Assembly: GCA_004563405.1 (NCBI GenBank)
Contig: SFTH01000008.1
Location: 1 to 64,000 of the forward strand
From: a bacterium
GTDB lineage: Bacteria > Bacillota > Clostridia > Christensenellales > Aristaeellaceae
Direction: 5' to 3'
Length of the DNA: 64,000 bases
Shown: piece by piece, positions 32,283 to 41,161 of the stretch
Position numbering within the stretch: position 1 is the first letter of the stretch
Layout of the letters: each line of letters opens with the position of its first letter
Program-made: the position numbers and the translations under genes
Notes under the pieces: model-generated
Seen by the model: only the letters and a program-made list of their open reading frames with translations
Database searches by the model: none
Told to the model about the DNA's origin: nothing

Positions 32283-33122
32283 TCACTGCGCCGGGGCGAT
32301 GGATGCGGAATCGAAGCGCAGGGAATAGGCCATCTCCACCGGCGCGCCCAGGGCGGTGCTGTCGATGGTCACGGCCAGATTCCAGTCGAAGCAGGGCACG
32401 CGGGCCTCGAAGGCGGCGTTGCCCTCGCCCTCCAGCGCCGCAGCGCGCGCGCCGCACAGGGACATGTCGGCGTACTTTTTGCTGCCCCAGACCACGGTGG
32501 CGAAGGCCTCGCCGTTCTCCACACGCAGCTGCGCGGGGCTTTCCACCTTCGCCTTGCCCGCGTCGCCCACCAGGCGCGCGTCCACGCTGTACAGCCCGTC
32601 CTCCAGTCCCAGGGCGGCGACGGTGGTCAGCGCGCCCTCGCGGAAGGCCTCCAGCGGCAGGGAATCCGCGCGGAAGAGCAGCCTGCGGTCATACCACTTC
32701 TCCTTGCGCTTGCTGAAGGCGGCGCAATCCACCGGCGCGTCCAGCGCGGGCACCGGCACGGTAAAGCTGTGCACGCCCTCTGCGTCCTCCTCAAAGGGGA
32801 TGCAGTCCGCCTCCGAAGCGGAGACCGCCTCCGCGCCGGTTCCCATGAACAGCTTCAGATACCCCGTGCCGCTCATGGTCATGGTGGCGCGCATTTCTCC
32901 GTTCTGCACCTCCAGCGTGCAGGACACGATCTTGAACATGGAGGAGCTGGAGCGAACCTCGACGGGATAGACGCCGTCCCGGATCATCTCACCGCCGATG
33001 GGCACCATGCCCTCCTCGACGACCTCCTGGGCCTCCACGGTCTCGTCGCCGGAGGCCACCTCCGCCACGGCGCACGCGCCCAGCATCAAAATCAGGGCGA
33101 GAGCAACAATACGCTTGAACAT
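32283..33122 (-). CDS. Lipoprotein with two NEAT-like / iron-transport-associated domains
   Basis: 279 residues with a signal peptide and lipobox (A-L-I-L-M-L-G-A-C), so tethered outside the membrane. Two beta-sandwich repeats are evident: D-G-V-Y-P-V-E-V-R ... L-E-V-Q-N-G-E-M-R-A-T-M-T-M-S (about 48-150) and D-G-L-Y-S-V-D-A-R ... L-R-V-E-N-G-E-A-F-A-T-V-V-W (about 175-275). The first repeat has G-T-G-Y-L-K-L-F, the second K-K-Y-A-D-M-S, placements used by NEAT-like domains for tetrapyrrole or metal ligands. Co-transcribed with the secreted CbiK-like protein and under the AdoCbl riboswitch, it may bind a corrinoid or heme-like ligand. Confidence 0.75.
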   Translation of the reverse strand: MFKRIVALALILMLGACAVAEVASGDETVEAQEVVEEGMVPIGGEMIRDGVYPVEVRSSSSMFKIVSCTLEVQNGEMRATMTMSGTGYLKLFMGTGAEAVSASEADCIPFEEDAEGVHSFTVPVPALDAPVDCAAFSKRKEKWYDRRLLFRADSLPLEAFREGALTTVAALGLEDGLYSVDARLVGDAGKAKVESPAQLRVENGEAFATVVWGSKKYADMSLCGARAAALEGEGNAAFEARVPCFDWNLAVTIDSTALGAPVEMAYSLRFDSASIAPAQ

Positions 33123-33200
33123 CTCTGAACATCCTTTCCGTCGGGAGGCGGCGGCTCCCCGGGGGAGCCGCCGCAGCTTTGAACTGGATTGACTCTGCGC

Positions 33201-34124
33201 TTATTCGGCCAGGCTGTCGATCGCATCCTGGGCGTGGGCCACCAGCAGCTGCTGAATCGCCTCCAGCTCGCCCAGGCCCTTGATCTCGCAGCTCACCTCG
33301 TAGCCCGCGGCCTCGAAGGCGGACTTCCAGGAGTCCTCCTCGTCGCCGGCCATGTCGTTGTTGGCGTGGTCGCCGGCAACGATCATCAGGGGGCGCAGCA
33401 CGACCTTCCTGTAGGAGCCGGCCTGCACCGCCGCCAGCACGTCCTCCAGCGTGGGCTCCGCCTCGACGGTGCCCACGAAGTAGTTGGCATAGCCTGCGTC
33501 CGCCATGCACTGCTGCATCTTCGCGTACACGCCGTTGGAATCGGCCTCGGTGCCGTGGCCCATCAGGCAGATGGCGGTCTCGCCGTCATCGTACTGGGCG
33601 GTCGCGTCCACCACGGCCTGCATCACGGTCTGGAAGTCCGCGTCGCTGGTGAGCAGGGGCGCGCCGATGGCGATGTTCTCAAAGGCGTCGGCGTAGGTGG
33701 CCAGCTCGGTCACCACGTCGTTGTACTCAAAGCCGTCCATCAGGTGCGTGGGCTGCACAACCAGCGTCTTCACGCCGTTGGCCACGGCGCGGTCCAGCGC
33801 CTCGGTCACATTGTCGATGACCTCGCCGTCGCGGGACTTGACGTGGTCAATGATGATCTGGCTGGTGAAGCCGCGGCGCACCGACCAGTCCGGGAAGGCC
33901 TCCTCCATGGCCGCCTCGATGGCGCCCACGGTCAGGCGGCGGTTGTCGTTGAAGCTGGTGCCGAAGCTGATGACCAGCAGTTCGTTCATACCAATCTCAT
34001 CTCCATTGCGGGGATTGTCCAGCGAAGCGTCGCCGGTCTCATAGTTTTCCTCGTCCTCGGCCAGCGCGGTCAGTCCCGCAAAGGCCAGCAGCAGCGCCAG
34101 AAGCAGTGCAAGTACCTTCTTCAT
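33201..34124 (-). CDS. Secreted CbiK-like cobalt/iron chelatase
   Basis: 307 residues from the ATG at 34124 (AGAGAGG upstream; the frame upstream of it is riboswitch leader). A clear signal peptide (V-L-A-L-L-L-A-L-L-L-A-F-A-G-L-T-A-L-A) precedes a CbiK domain: L-L-V-I-S-F-G-T-S near residue 47, H-L-M-D-G, G-H-G-T-E near 180, V-E-A-E-P-T and A-G-D-H-A-N-N-D-M-A-G. The His of G-H-G-T, the Glu and the His of D-H-A-N correspond to the metal site of sirohydrochlorin cobaltochelatase. Export is unusual; a periplasmic CbiK is known in Desulfovibrio. Together with the NEAT-like lipoprotein and the riboswitch it suggests extracytoplasmic tetrapyrrole or metal handling rather than cobalamin synthesis. 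Confidence 0.88.
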   Translation of the reverse strand: MKKVLALLLALLLAFAGLTALAEDEENYETGDASLDNPRNGDEIGMNELLVISFGTSFNDNRRLTVGAIEAAMEEAFPDWSVRRGFTSQIIIDHVKSRDGEVIDNVTEALDRAVANGVKTLVVQPTHLMDGFEYNDVVTELATYADAFENIAIGAPLLTSDADFQTVMQAVVDATAQYDDGETAICLMGHGTEADSNGVYAKMQQCMADAGYANYFVGTVEAEPTLEDVLAAVQAGSYRKVVLRPLMIVAGDHANNDMAGDEEDSWKSAFEAAGYEVSCEIKGLGELEAIQQLLVAHAQDAIDSLAE

Positions 34125-34294
34125 AGAAAAAACCTCTCTTTCTGAATACACGAAGAACGTCCACCGGCGCTTCGTTTGAATCTCAACAATTCGTTCCGAT
34201 ACGCCGACGCACGCTCCCCTCCAGTTCATAAGAGAGATCCGTCTCCGCTTCGTCAGAACCAGGATTCAAGACCCGAAATCCGAAATTCCACCCT

Positions 34295-34455
34295 GCGGGC
34301 AGGTCTCCTGGCTTCGTTCATCGCCCTTTCTCTCTTCCCAGCCTGAGCCAGTGATTTGTGAGAAGGACTCCCGTACACAGTGACGGCATCGCTCCGGATT
34401 CTCACCGGATTCCCTTTTCATCCCCATCCCGGGGACACCCGCGGGCCACAAAGCC
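34295..34455 (-). promoter_or_regulatory. Adenosylcobalamin riboswitch, copy 2
   Basis: On the minus strand AAGGGAATCCGGTGAGAATC, CGGAGCGATGCCGTCACTGT, CACTGGC, CTGGGAAG and AAGCCAGGAGACCTGCCC appear in canonical order. The chelatase start is 170 nt downstream with no strong terminator between, so control may be at translation. Confidence 0.95.
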
Positions 34456-34581
34456 CGATATTCTTTTTTCGTGCGAAGGGCTTTCCCCTTCCCGTCTATT
34501 ATAGGCCCGCCTCCGCGCCCTTGTCAATATCCGATGAAAAATATCCCCACCCTTTGCACGGATTCTTTACATTCAAAGCCC

Positions 34582-34610
34582 TTGACAAATTCCGCCGGCG
34601 GCGGTATACT
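34582..34610 (+). promoter_or_regulatory. Promoter of the tRNA gene
   Basis: TTGACA (34582-34587), 17 nt, TATACT (34605-34610), 26 nt before the tRNA. Confidence 0.85.
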
Positions 34611-34636
34611 ATATGAGCACTTTGAGAGAAGCGCAA

Positions 34637-34713
34637 GGTCCCTTAGCTCAGCTGGATAGAGCGTCTGGCTACGGACCAGAAGGTCAGGGGTTCGAATCCC
34701 TTAGGGTCCGCCA
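34637..34713 (+). tRNA. tRNA-Arg (anticodon ACG), CCA encoded
   Basis: Cloverleaf complete: acceptor GGTCCCT/AGGGTCC with one U-U mismatch at pair 3-70, D arm GCTC/GAGC, anticodon arm TCTGG-CTACGGA-CCAGA, T arm AGGGG-TTCGAAT-CCCTT, discriminator G and encoded CCA. The ACG anticodon is normally edited to ICG and reads CGN codons. Confidence 0.97.
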
Positions 34714-34717
34714 AACA

Positions 34718-34755
34718 GAAACCGCTTGATATGCATCAGGCGGTTTCTTCTTTGT
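34718..34755 (+). terminator. Terminator after the tRNA
   Basis: GAAACCGC (34718-34725) pairs with GCGGTTTC (34740-34747), followed by TTCTTTGTCATTTT. Confidence 0.75.
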
Positions 34756-34864
34756 CATTTTCACCGCCACATCCCCCGGAATCGGGCCGGCCCTTTCCAA
34801 ATGCCGGATGGTTTCCATGATTCGGATGTCCCCATCGGATGACTACATCTGCTTGGCTCACAAT

Positions 34865-35425
34865 TCAGTCAAGCCTGGCAGCTCTTTGGCCTTTGTGCCG
34901 GCAATATATCCTCAATATGCTTAAATCTGTCAAGATCCATAGAAATGCACCCACGATCAGAAAACTGCTTATGATTTCTGTTTCAACGCGGTTCTTCTTT
35001 ATATTGGAATATGTCGGTTCAAATGATACATACTCTTTCCCATCGCAATTCAGCTCCAGAACGGTCGGAACCCGGTCATTGCTCCAGTATTTGAAATCGA
35101 CCTTCTTTCCCTCGATGCTTTTTAAAGCGGCCCTTAACTCCTTTAAGCCACTCGCTTCGATCTCTGAGAATGTTCCGTTGATGATATAGCTTTGTCCATC
35201 CACATCCATCTTGATCATATCATTGTATTTTACTTTCATGCGAATGTCTGATTCATTCAGAATTCCGCTCGCCTGACAAACGATGCCAGTCCCACCCATG
35301 AAGCAAAGAAAGAAAACTCCCATGAGCGCAAATAGAAACGCAATGACCAGCCTTACCCTTACCTTTTTTCTTCTGCAACGCCGAATCGTTCTTTGTATGT
35401 CAAAGGCGATTTTTACTTTAATCAT
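34865..35425 (-). CDS. Membrane-anchored protein of unknown function
   Basis: 186 residues from the ATG at 35425 (GGAGG 8 nt upstream). One hydrophobic helix near residues 24-46 (L-V-I-A-F-L-F-A-L-M-G-V-F) and another near 155-175 enclose an extracytoplasmic domain with alternating polar/hydrophobic strands. The N-terminus is Arg/Lys-rich. Lower G+C than the neighbours and position next to a tRNA gene are compatible with horizontal acquisition, though no integrase is nearby. No family recognised. Confidence 0.75.
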   Translation of the reverse strand: MIKVKIAFDIQRTIRRCRRKKVRVRLVIAFLFALMGVFFLCFMGGTGIVCQASGILNESDIRMKVKYNDMIKMDVDGQSYIINGTFSEIEASGLKELRAALKSIEGKKVDFKYWSNDRVPTVLELNCDGKEYVSFEPTYSNIKKNRVETEIISSFLIVGAFLWILTDLSILRIYCRHKGQRAARLD

Positions 35426-35642
35426 GATGCAGCCTCCGCAATACTGGGGAGCATACCGGTTTGAACCCCTCAACCGGAGCAACAATCGCTCGTCTTTTCC
35501 GGAAGGCGGCTTCTGCGCAGCCTTGAAGAAGGGCGCAGGATCGGGATCTGAACTTGCCACAGTGCGATGACCTCCGCCGAATCCCCGAATCTCCAAGGTC
35601 TGATCCTGCCTGAATCCGGATTCGGGCGCGCCTGCGTCGGGG

Positions 35643-37040
35643 TCAGCCGGGAGATTTTCGGTTGGATTTCTCCCGGCTGCGCGCGTCGCGATCCGGTTCC
35701 GCATTTCCCGGCAGCTCAATCCGAAACTCCGTGCCGAGGCCGGGCGCGCTGTGCAATCCGATGGTTCCGCCGTGGGCCTCGACGATCCATTTTACGATCG
35801 ACAGGCCCAGGCCGGAGCCGGAATTGTCGCCGGATTTTCGGACCTGATAGAACCGCTTCCACACCTTCGGCAGATCCTCCTCGGCGATGCCGATTCCGTC
35901 GTCGCGCACCGACAGCGCGACGCCTGCGCCCGTCCGCGTCAGGCGCAGCCAGATGTGCCCGCCGTCGCGGCCGTACCGGATTGCGTTGTCGAGCAGGTTC
36001 GTCACGGCGCGCATGAACAGCAGCTCGTCGCAGCGAAGCGCGACGTCGGGTTCAATCGAGCAAAGGATGCTTATGTTTCGGGCGTCCGCCAGGGATTGGG
36101 TCTCCTGGGCGAGGCGCTCGACGAGCTCGGAGACGCAGATCCGTTCCATGTTCAGCGGCAGCCTCTGAAAGTCCATCCGGGAGAGCAGCAGCATCTGGGA
36201 GAGCATCTGCCCCGCCTTCCGGCTGCGGTCGAGGATGACCTCGAGCGCCCGGTCCTTCTCCCCGACGCTGCGGTTTTTGTCCAGGGCGAACTCACTCTGC
36301 GCGCGTATCACGCTGATGGGCGTGCGCAGCTCGTGAGAGGCGTCCGAGATGAACGACTTTTCGTTCTGCACGGATTGCTCGAGGCGCGCGAGCATCTTGT
36401 CAAAGGCGTCTGCGAGGCGGGCGACCTCGTCCCTCTGCCCCGGGCGGGAAAAGCGCTGTCTCAGGTCGCTGGTGTCTGAGATGCCCTCGGCGATTCCGAT
36501 CATGTTGTCCAGGGGCTGGAAAGCCTGCTTGGTCAGGCGAAAACCGCCAAAGAGCACCAGAACGATCAGCAGGGGCACGATGATGGCCATCGAAATGGCC
36601 AGAACAGCGTTGTTTCGCTCCTCCAGCGAGCTGGAGATGTAGCACCGGATCCATATGGGCGTTCCGTCCCGGAGCACATGGCGCGCATCCTGGATGTACC
36701 AGTAGTTGTCTTTCGAGCCCACGCGCACGCGCAGTTTATCTGCGTTGAATTCACCGCCAAAGGTCTTTTGCCCCTGCAGAAGCTCGCCGCCCTCGCTGAA
36801 GATGGAAACGGACACCTCCGTCCGCGTCTGCGTGTCGATGTCTTTCAGATCTTCCAGGGTCTGAACGGACGCAATGACTTCGTCCCTCGCCCGGGTCAGG
36901 CGGTCGGTGTAGAAGTCCCTGGACGATAAGTGCTGGCTGATTATCAGTACGCCCAACATGAGCGCAAACATGAGCACGACAAAAATTGCGTACCACATGG
37001 TGATGCGCACCTTGATGCTTCTGTGGATCGAAAGCTTCAT
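35643..37040 (-). CDS. Sensor histidine kinase with extracytoplasmic sensor domain
   Basis: 465 residues from the ATG at 37040 (AAGGAG 9 nt upstream; a GTG at 37046 overlaps the regulator stop). Two membrane helices (about 14-36 and 145-168) flank a sensor domain of about 110 residues. HAMP follows, then the H-box D-A-S-H-E-L-R-T-P (phospho-His near 243), N-box N-L-L-D-N-A-I-R-Y-G, G1 D-D-G-I-G-I and G2 G-S-G-L-G-L-S-I. Co-transcribed after its response regulator. Ligand unknown; the neighbouring envelope-modification operon on the opposite strand is a possible target. Confidence 0.95.
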   Translation of the reverse strand: MKLSIHRSIKVRITMWYAIFVVLMFALMLGVLIISQHLSSRDFYTDRLTRARDEVIASVQTLEDLKDIDTQTRTEVSVSIFSEGGELLQGQKTFGGEFNADKLRVRVGSKDNYWYIQDARHVLRDGTPIWIRCYISSSLEERNNAVLAISMAIIVPLLIVLVLFGGFRLTKQAFQPLDNMIGIAEGISDTSDLRQRFSRPGQRDEVARLADAFDKMLARLEQSVQNEKSFISDASHELRTPISVIRAQSEFALDKNRSVGEKDRALEVILDRSRKAGQMLSQMLLLSRMDFQRLPLNMERICVSELVERLAQETQSLADARNISILCSIEPDVALRCDELLFMRAVTNLLDNAIRYGRDGGHIWLRLTRTGAGVALSVRDDGIGIAEEDLPKVWKRFYQVRKSGDNSGSGLGLSIVKWIVEAHGGTIGLHSAPGLGTEFRIELPGNAEPDRDARSREKSNRKSPG

Positions 37041-37045
37041 CCGCA

Positions 37046-37714
37046 CTACTCCTTGATGGTGTATCCGACCGAGCGGATCGTATGTATCAGTTTGTGCTCA
37101 AAGTCCGCGTCGATCTTTTTCCGCAGTCCGCTGATATAGACCTCGACGATGTTGGAATTTCCGATGTAATCATAGTTCCATATGTAATGCTCAATCTGCT
37201 CCCGGGAGAGGACGATGCCGGCGTTCCGGACGAGGTACTCCAGAATGGCGAACTCCCGCTGGCTCAGTTCAATCTCCCTGCCGCCGCGGCAGACGCTTCT
37301 CTTCATGATGTCCAGCGTCAGATCGGCCACATGGTAGAGATTGTCCCTGTTCTGCGTGACCCTGCGCGACAGCGCGCGGATGCGCGCGGAGAGCTCCTCC
37401 AGGGAGAAGGGCTTGGTCATGTAGTCGTCCGCACCGGCGTCCAGCCCCGAAATGCGGTCCTCCACGGAATCCAGCGCCGTGAGGAACAAAACCGGCGTAT
37501 TGTTCCGGTTCCCCCGCATCCACCGCACGACGTCCAGGCCGCTCTCCCCCGAGAGCATGATGTCCAGAACGATTACGTCATAGCAGGACGACTGCAGAAG
37601 CTGCCGCGCGGCGCCCGCGTCCAGGCAGGAATCCACATCGTAGCCCGACGACACGAGATGTCTGGAGACGACGCTGTTCATATCCCGGTCATCTTCCACA
37701 ACCAACAATCGCAT
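37046..37714 (-). CDS. OmpR/PhoB-family response regulator
   Basis: 222 residues. Receiver with E-D-D acidic pair, phospho-Asp in I-V-L-D-I-M-L, switch T-A in F-L-T-A-L and Lys in M-T-K-P-F. The C-terminal winged helix has N-I-V-E-V-Y-I-S-G-L-R-K-K-I and a terminal R-S-V-G-Y-T-I. Head of a two-gene operon with the kinase. A minus-strand TATAAT at 37736-37741 is a candidate -10. It is divergent from the MBOAT operon, whose promoter must lie in the same 230-nt gap. Confidence 0.95.
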   Translation of the reverse strand: MRLLVVEDDRDMNSVVSRHLVSSGYDVDSCLDAGAARQLLQSSCYDVIVLDIMLSGESGLDVVRWMRGNRNNTPVLFLTALDSVEDRISGLDAGADDYMTKPFSLEELSARIRALSRRVTQNRDNLYHVADLTLDIMKRSVCRGGREIELSQREFAILEYLVRNAGIVLSREQIEHYIWNYDYIGNSNIVEVYISGLRKKIDADFEHKLIHTIRSVGYTIKE

Positions 37715-37948
37715 AACCCATCCCTCCCCTGATCCATTATAGCATACACTCCGTTGCTTAAAACAATCTGAAAAACCAAAGTCATAAAGTTGTCACCGCA
37801 GGGAACGCCTGATTTTACATAGCGTCTGCGCATTTTAAGGATCACTTAAGAATTCACGCTTATGATAGGCATGTATTGGGCGATGCGATCGCCCATTTGC
37901 CGGATTTCCGGCGAGAGACTGTTCCCCGGGAGGTGTGATTGCGCTGTC

Positions 37949-39307
37949 GTGGCTAACGATGCAAAAACCGGCCGCCTGAAGAGGCCGGCCCTACGGATTG
38001 TACTCTTCATCGGGATCTTCCTGATCCTGTTCGCGCCCACGCTGTGGCTGTTTTCCAACCACCCGGATCATCGCGTCTATCAGATGATCGGCGGCTTCTA
38101 TGAGGAGCCGGAAGACAGCCTCGACGGCGTATACATCGGCTCCAGCACCGTCTACGCGTTCTGGAATCCCATGGTCGCATGGAACAACTACGGCCTGGCC
38201 ATCTACCCCTATTCGAGCGGATCCCAGCCGTTCTACGCGACGGAATACATCATCCGCGAGGTTCGAAAGACGCAGCCGGACGCCGTCTGCGTCGTAAATC
38301 TGAACAGCGTCGACGGGGGTGAGCTCAGCGCGGCGGACATTCACAATCTGGTGAATTACATGCCGGATTCTCCAAACAGGGATGCGCTGATCGACGCGCT
38401 CAGCGACCTGATCGGGTATTCGCAGATCGAACGGCTGGAATTCCGGGTGCCATGGCTCCGGGCCCGGGCATACTGGCTGGATTACATCACAAACGGCTTT
38501 TTCCCGGAGCTGGACGGCCTGAAGGGAACCAGCAGGTATCCCACCTATTTATATTCGGGCGTGGACATCTCGTCCTCCTACATCCTTTCGGACGCGCAGT
38601 CGGACATTCCCGCGGAGCTCGAGGCGTGCATCGACCACCTGCTGGACTACTGCGACGAGGAGCAGGTCCGTGTACTGTTCGTCGCGGTTCCCAGGGCGGA
38701 GGTTTCCGAAGCGTCGCTCGGCCGGATCAACACGGTCTGCGAGATGATCGAGGCGCGGGGCTACGACGTCCTGTATCTGACGGACAAGGCCGGTGAGCTC
38801 GGGCTGGATCTCACGCAGGACTACTACAACGAAAAGCACACCAACATACACGGCGCCATCAAGTTCACCAACTGCATCTCCGAATACCTGGTGGAGAACT
38901 GCGGCCTGTCGCCCCGATCAGGCGACGCGCGCAGCGACAGCTGGGACGCCGCGTGGGACGCCTATGCCGCCGAAATTGCTCCGGCCGTTCTGGACTTCGA
39001 ACTGGACGCCGCCCACAGGGACTTCTCCCTCGCCGCGCCCCGGGAGCTTCGGGCCGCGGCGGACGAAGGCGGCGTGATCGTGGAATGGAGCGCTGTAGAG
39101 AGCGCGGACGGCTATGCGCTGTACCGGAAGGCGGGCGACGACGGCCCTTGGGAGGCGGTTTCCGCCTTTCAGACACAGACCCGCTACATGGACGCCGATT
39201 GCCTCCCGGGAACGCAGTACACCTACACGGCCGTGCCCGTGCGCACCCTCAGGGGCGAGCGATGCTACGGAAACTTCTCATACGGCGGCGCAAGCATCCT
39301 GCGGTAG
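37949..39307 (+). CDS. SGNH/DltD-like membrane-anchored protein with C-terminal Fn3-like domain
   Basis: The open frame begins at 37862, but those codons lack a ribosome site. GTG at 37949 (GGGAGG 15 nt upstream) gives a 452-residue protein with a basic start and one membrane helix (L-R-I-V-L-F-I-G-I-F-L-I-L-F). The extracytoplasmic part has I-G-S-S-T-V-Y near residue 70 (candidate nucleophile Ser), a helical insert, and K-H-T-N-I-H-G near 310 (candidate His), the layout of DltD/AlgJ-like SGNH proteins. The last 85 residues read like a fibronectin III domain (V-E-W-S-A-V-E-S-A-D-G-Y-A-L-Y). First gene of an operon with an MBOAT acyltransferase; probably delivers or transfers an acyl group outside the cell. 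Start uncertain. Confidence 0.75.
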   Translation: MANDAKTGRLKRPALRIVLFIGIFLILFAPTLWLFSNHPDHRVYQMIGGFYEEPEDSLDGVYIGSSTVYAFWNPMVAWNNYGLAIYPYSSGSQPFYATEYIIREVRKTQPDAVCVVNLNSVDGGELSAADIHNLVNYMPDSPNRDALIDALSDLIGYSQIERLEFRVPWLRARAYWLDYITNGFFPELDGLKGTSRYPTYLYSGVDISSSYILSDAQSDIPAELEACIDHLLDYCDEEQVRVLFVAVPRAEVSEASLGRINTVCEMIEARGYDVLYLTDKAGELGLDLTQDYYNEKHTNIHGAIKFTNCISEYLVENCGLSPRSGDARSDSWDAAWDAYAAEIAPAVLDFELDAAHRDFSLAAPRELRAAADEGGVIVEWSAVESADGYALYRKAGDDGPWEAVSAFQTQTRYMDADCLPGTQYTYTAVPVRTLRGERCYGNFSYGGASILR

Positions 39308-39340
39308 AGAATCTGACCATCGGACGGGACGGGAAAACAA

Positions 39341-40924
39341 ATGCACTATCAATCACTGCAGTTCATCCTCTTTGCAGGCGTCGTCCTGCTGGTCTACTAT
39401 CGGGTAAAGCCCGCGCGCCAGGCGCACGTTCTGCTGCTGGCCAACCTCATTTTCTACGCGCTTTCGGGCGTGGAGTACCTTCCCTTCATCGCGGCCACCG
39501 CGGTCTGCACCTTCTGGACGGGCAGAAGGATCGGAAGGATCTACCGGGAGACGGACGCGCAGATCGGGCAATGCGGGGATCCCGCGCAAAAGAAACAGCT
39601 GCGCGCACAGTCGAAGGCGCGGGCCCGGCGCGCGCTGGTTCCCGGCATGGCGGTGACCATCGGCCTGCTCTGCGTCTGCAAGTACGCGCTCTTTGTGTCG
39701 GAAAACGTAAACGTGCTGCTCTCCGCCCTGAATATCCCCCGCATTCCGACCTTCCGGATGATCCTGCCGCTGGGCATATCCTTCTATTCGTTCATGGCGC
39801 TGAGCTATGTGCTGGACGTGTACTGGAAGCGGTACGAGGCAGAAGAGCGCTTTCTGGCCTACGCGACCTACCTTTCCTACTTCCCCCACGTCGTGCAGGG
39901 ACCGATTGACCGCTTCAACGAATTCAAGGCCCAGCTTGCGGGCGGCGTGACCTTCTGCGCGCGCAATCTGACCTTCGGCGCGCAGCTGGCGCTGTGGGGC
40001 TTCTTCAAAAAGCTGGTCATCGCGGACCGCCTCGCTCTGTTCGTGGACACCGCGTTCAGCCACTTCAGCGAATACAGCGGCCCTGTGCTGGTCGCGGCGG
40101 TCGCGCTGTACTCCATACAGATTTACGCAGACTTTTCCGGATGCATTGACATCGTCACCGGCGTCTCGGAGATGTTCGGAATTCATCTGCGGAAGAACTT
40201 CAACCACCCCTACTTCTCCAGAACCATGGGCGAGTTCTGGCGCAGATGGCACATCTCCCTTCAGGAATGGTTCAAGGATTACGTCTATTTCCCCGTGTCC
40301 GCATCCAACCTCATGCGCAGGGCCAAGAAGCGCTTCAGGGAACGGGGAATGAAGCGCGCCTCCGAGCTGTTCGCCGCCTGCTTCCCGATCCTCGTCGTAT
40401 GGATGATCACGGGACTCTGGCACGGTGCGGCGTGGAAATACGTCGCCTGGGGGCTGTTCCACGCAATCCTCCTGATCGGAAGCAAGGTGCTGGAGCCCGC
40501 TTTTGCAGCCGTCAACCGCCGCCTGCGGATCAACGCGGACTGCCGCCTCTGGCGGCTGTGGCAGATGCTGCGCACCTTCTTCCTCTGCTGTGTCGGAAGA
40601 ATCTTCTTCCGTGCGGCGGATTTGAAGACCGCCCTCGCGATGATTCCCCGGATGCTGCACCTGAAGACCACGCTCCGCGCGCTCGTCAACCCGCCGGTGC
40701 CCTACGGCATGAGCGGCGGGGACATCCTCGTGGCGGCGGCCGCGATCCTCGTTTTGCTGATCGTGGACGTGGTTCAGGAGAGAACCTGCATCCGCAAATC
40801 TCTGGAAAAGCGCAATATCGTGCTTCGATGGGGCCTGATCTACGCCTGCCTGTTCGTCGTGCTGTTCTTTGGAATCTACGGCCCCGGCTATGGCGCGAGC
40901 GGCTTTATCTATGAACAATTCTAA
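39341..40924 (+). CDS. MBOAT-family membrane O-acyltransferase (DltB/AlgI-like)
   Basis: 527 residues with ten or more membrane helices. MBOAT hallmarks: Y-F-P-H-V-V-Q-G-P-I near residue 187, F-W-R-R-W-H-I-S-L near 305 with an essential-type His, and G-L-W-H-G-A-A-W-K-Y near 360 with the family's invariant His. DltB/AlgI proteins pass an activated acyl group across the membrane to a secreted polymer with the help of an SGNH partner. Here the partner (upstream), a carrier protein and an AMP-forming ligase (downstream) are all present, so the donor is probably an acyl-ACP thioester. Confidence 0.92.
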   Translation: MHYQSLQFILFAGVVLLVYYRVKPARQAHVLLLANLIFYALSGVEYLPFIAATAVCTFWTGRRIGRIYRETDAQIGQCGDPAQKKQLRAQSKARARRALVPGMAVTIGLLCVCKYALFVSENVNVLLSALNIPRIPTFRMILPLGISFYSFMALSYVLDVYWKRYEAEERFLAYATYLSYFPHVVQGPIDRFNEFKAQLAGGVTFCARNLTFGAQLALWGFFKKLVIADRLALFVDTAFSHFSEYSGPVLVAAVALYSIQIYADFSGCIDIVTGVSEMFGIHLRKNFNHPYFSRTMGEFWRRWHISLQEWFKDYVYFPVSASNLMRRAKKRFRERGMKRASELFAACFPILVVWMITGLWHGAAWKYVAWGLFHAILLIGSKVLEPAFAAVNRRLRINADCRLWRLWQMLRTFFLCCVGRIFFRAADLKTALAMIPRMLHLKTTLRALVNPPVPYGMSGGDILVAAAAILVLLIVDVVQERTCIRKSLEKRNIVLRWGLIYACLFVVLFFGIYGPGYGASGFIYEQF

Positions 40925-40936
40925 GGAGAGACGAAA

Positions 40937-41161
40937 ATGGAAGAGCTCAGGAAAATGCTTCAGGAAAAGTTCCCCGCCATTGATTTTGACCGGGAAACGC
41001 ATCTGATGACCGACGGAATTCTGGATTCCCTGGCGGTGGTGGGCATCATCGCGGAGATCGAGGAGCGGTTCGACGTCGGCGTGACCATGGAATACATACA
41101 GCCCGCCTGCTTTGAATCCCTGGAGACCATGTGGGAGATGATCGAGGAGCTGCGCGCATGA
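40937..41161 (+). CDS. Acyl carrier protein, DltC-like
   Basis: 74 residues; AAGGAGAG before the ATG. The phosphopantetheine site is D-G-I-L-D-S-L-A-V-V with Ser31 as attachment residue. Acidic four-helix carrier as in DltC and peptidyl/acyl carrier proteins. Its stop overlaps the transporter start (ATGA). It should carry the acid activated by the ligase at 42602-44071. Confidence 0.92.
   Translation: MEELRKMLQEKFPAIDFDRETHLMTDGILDSLAVVGIIAEIEERFDVGVTMEYIQPACFESLETMWEMIEELRA

Noticed and set aside
33201..34124. CbiK-like gene as part of an anaerobic cobalamin synthesis operon
   Set aside because: It has a signal peptide and no cbi/cob genes are adjacent.
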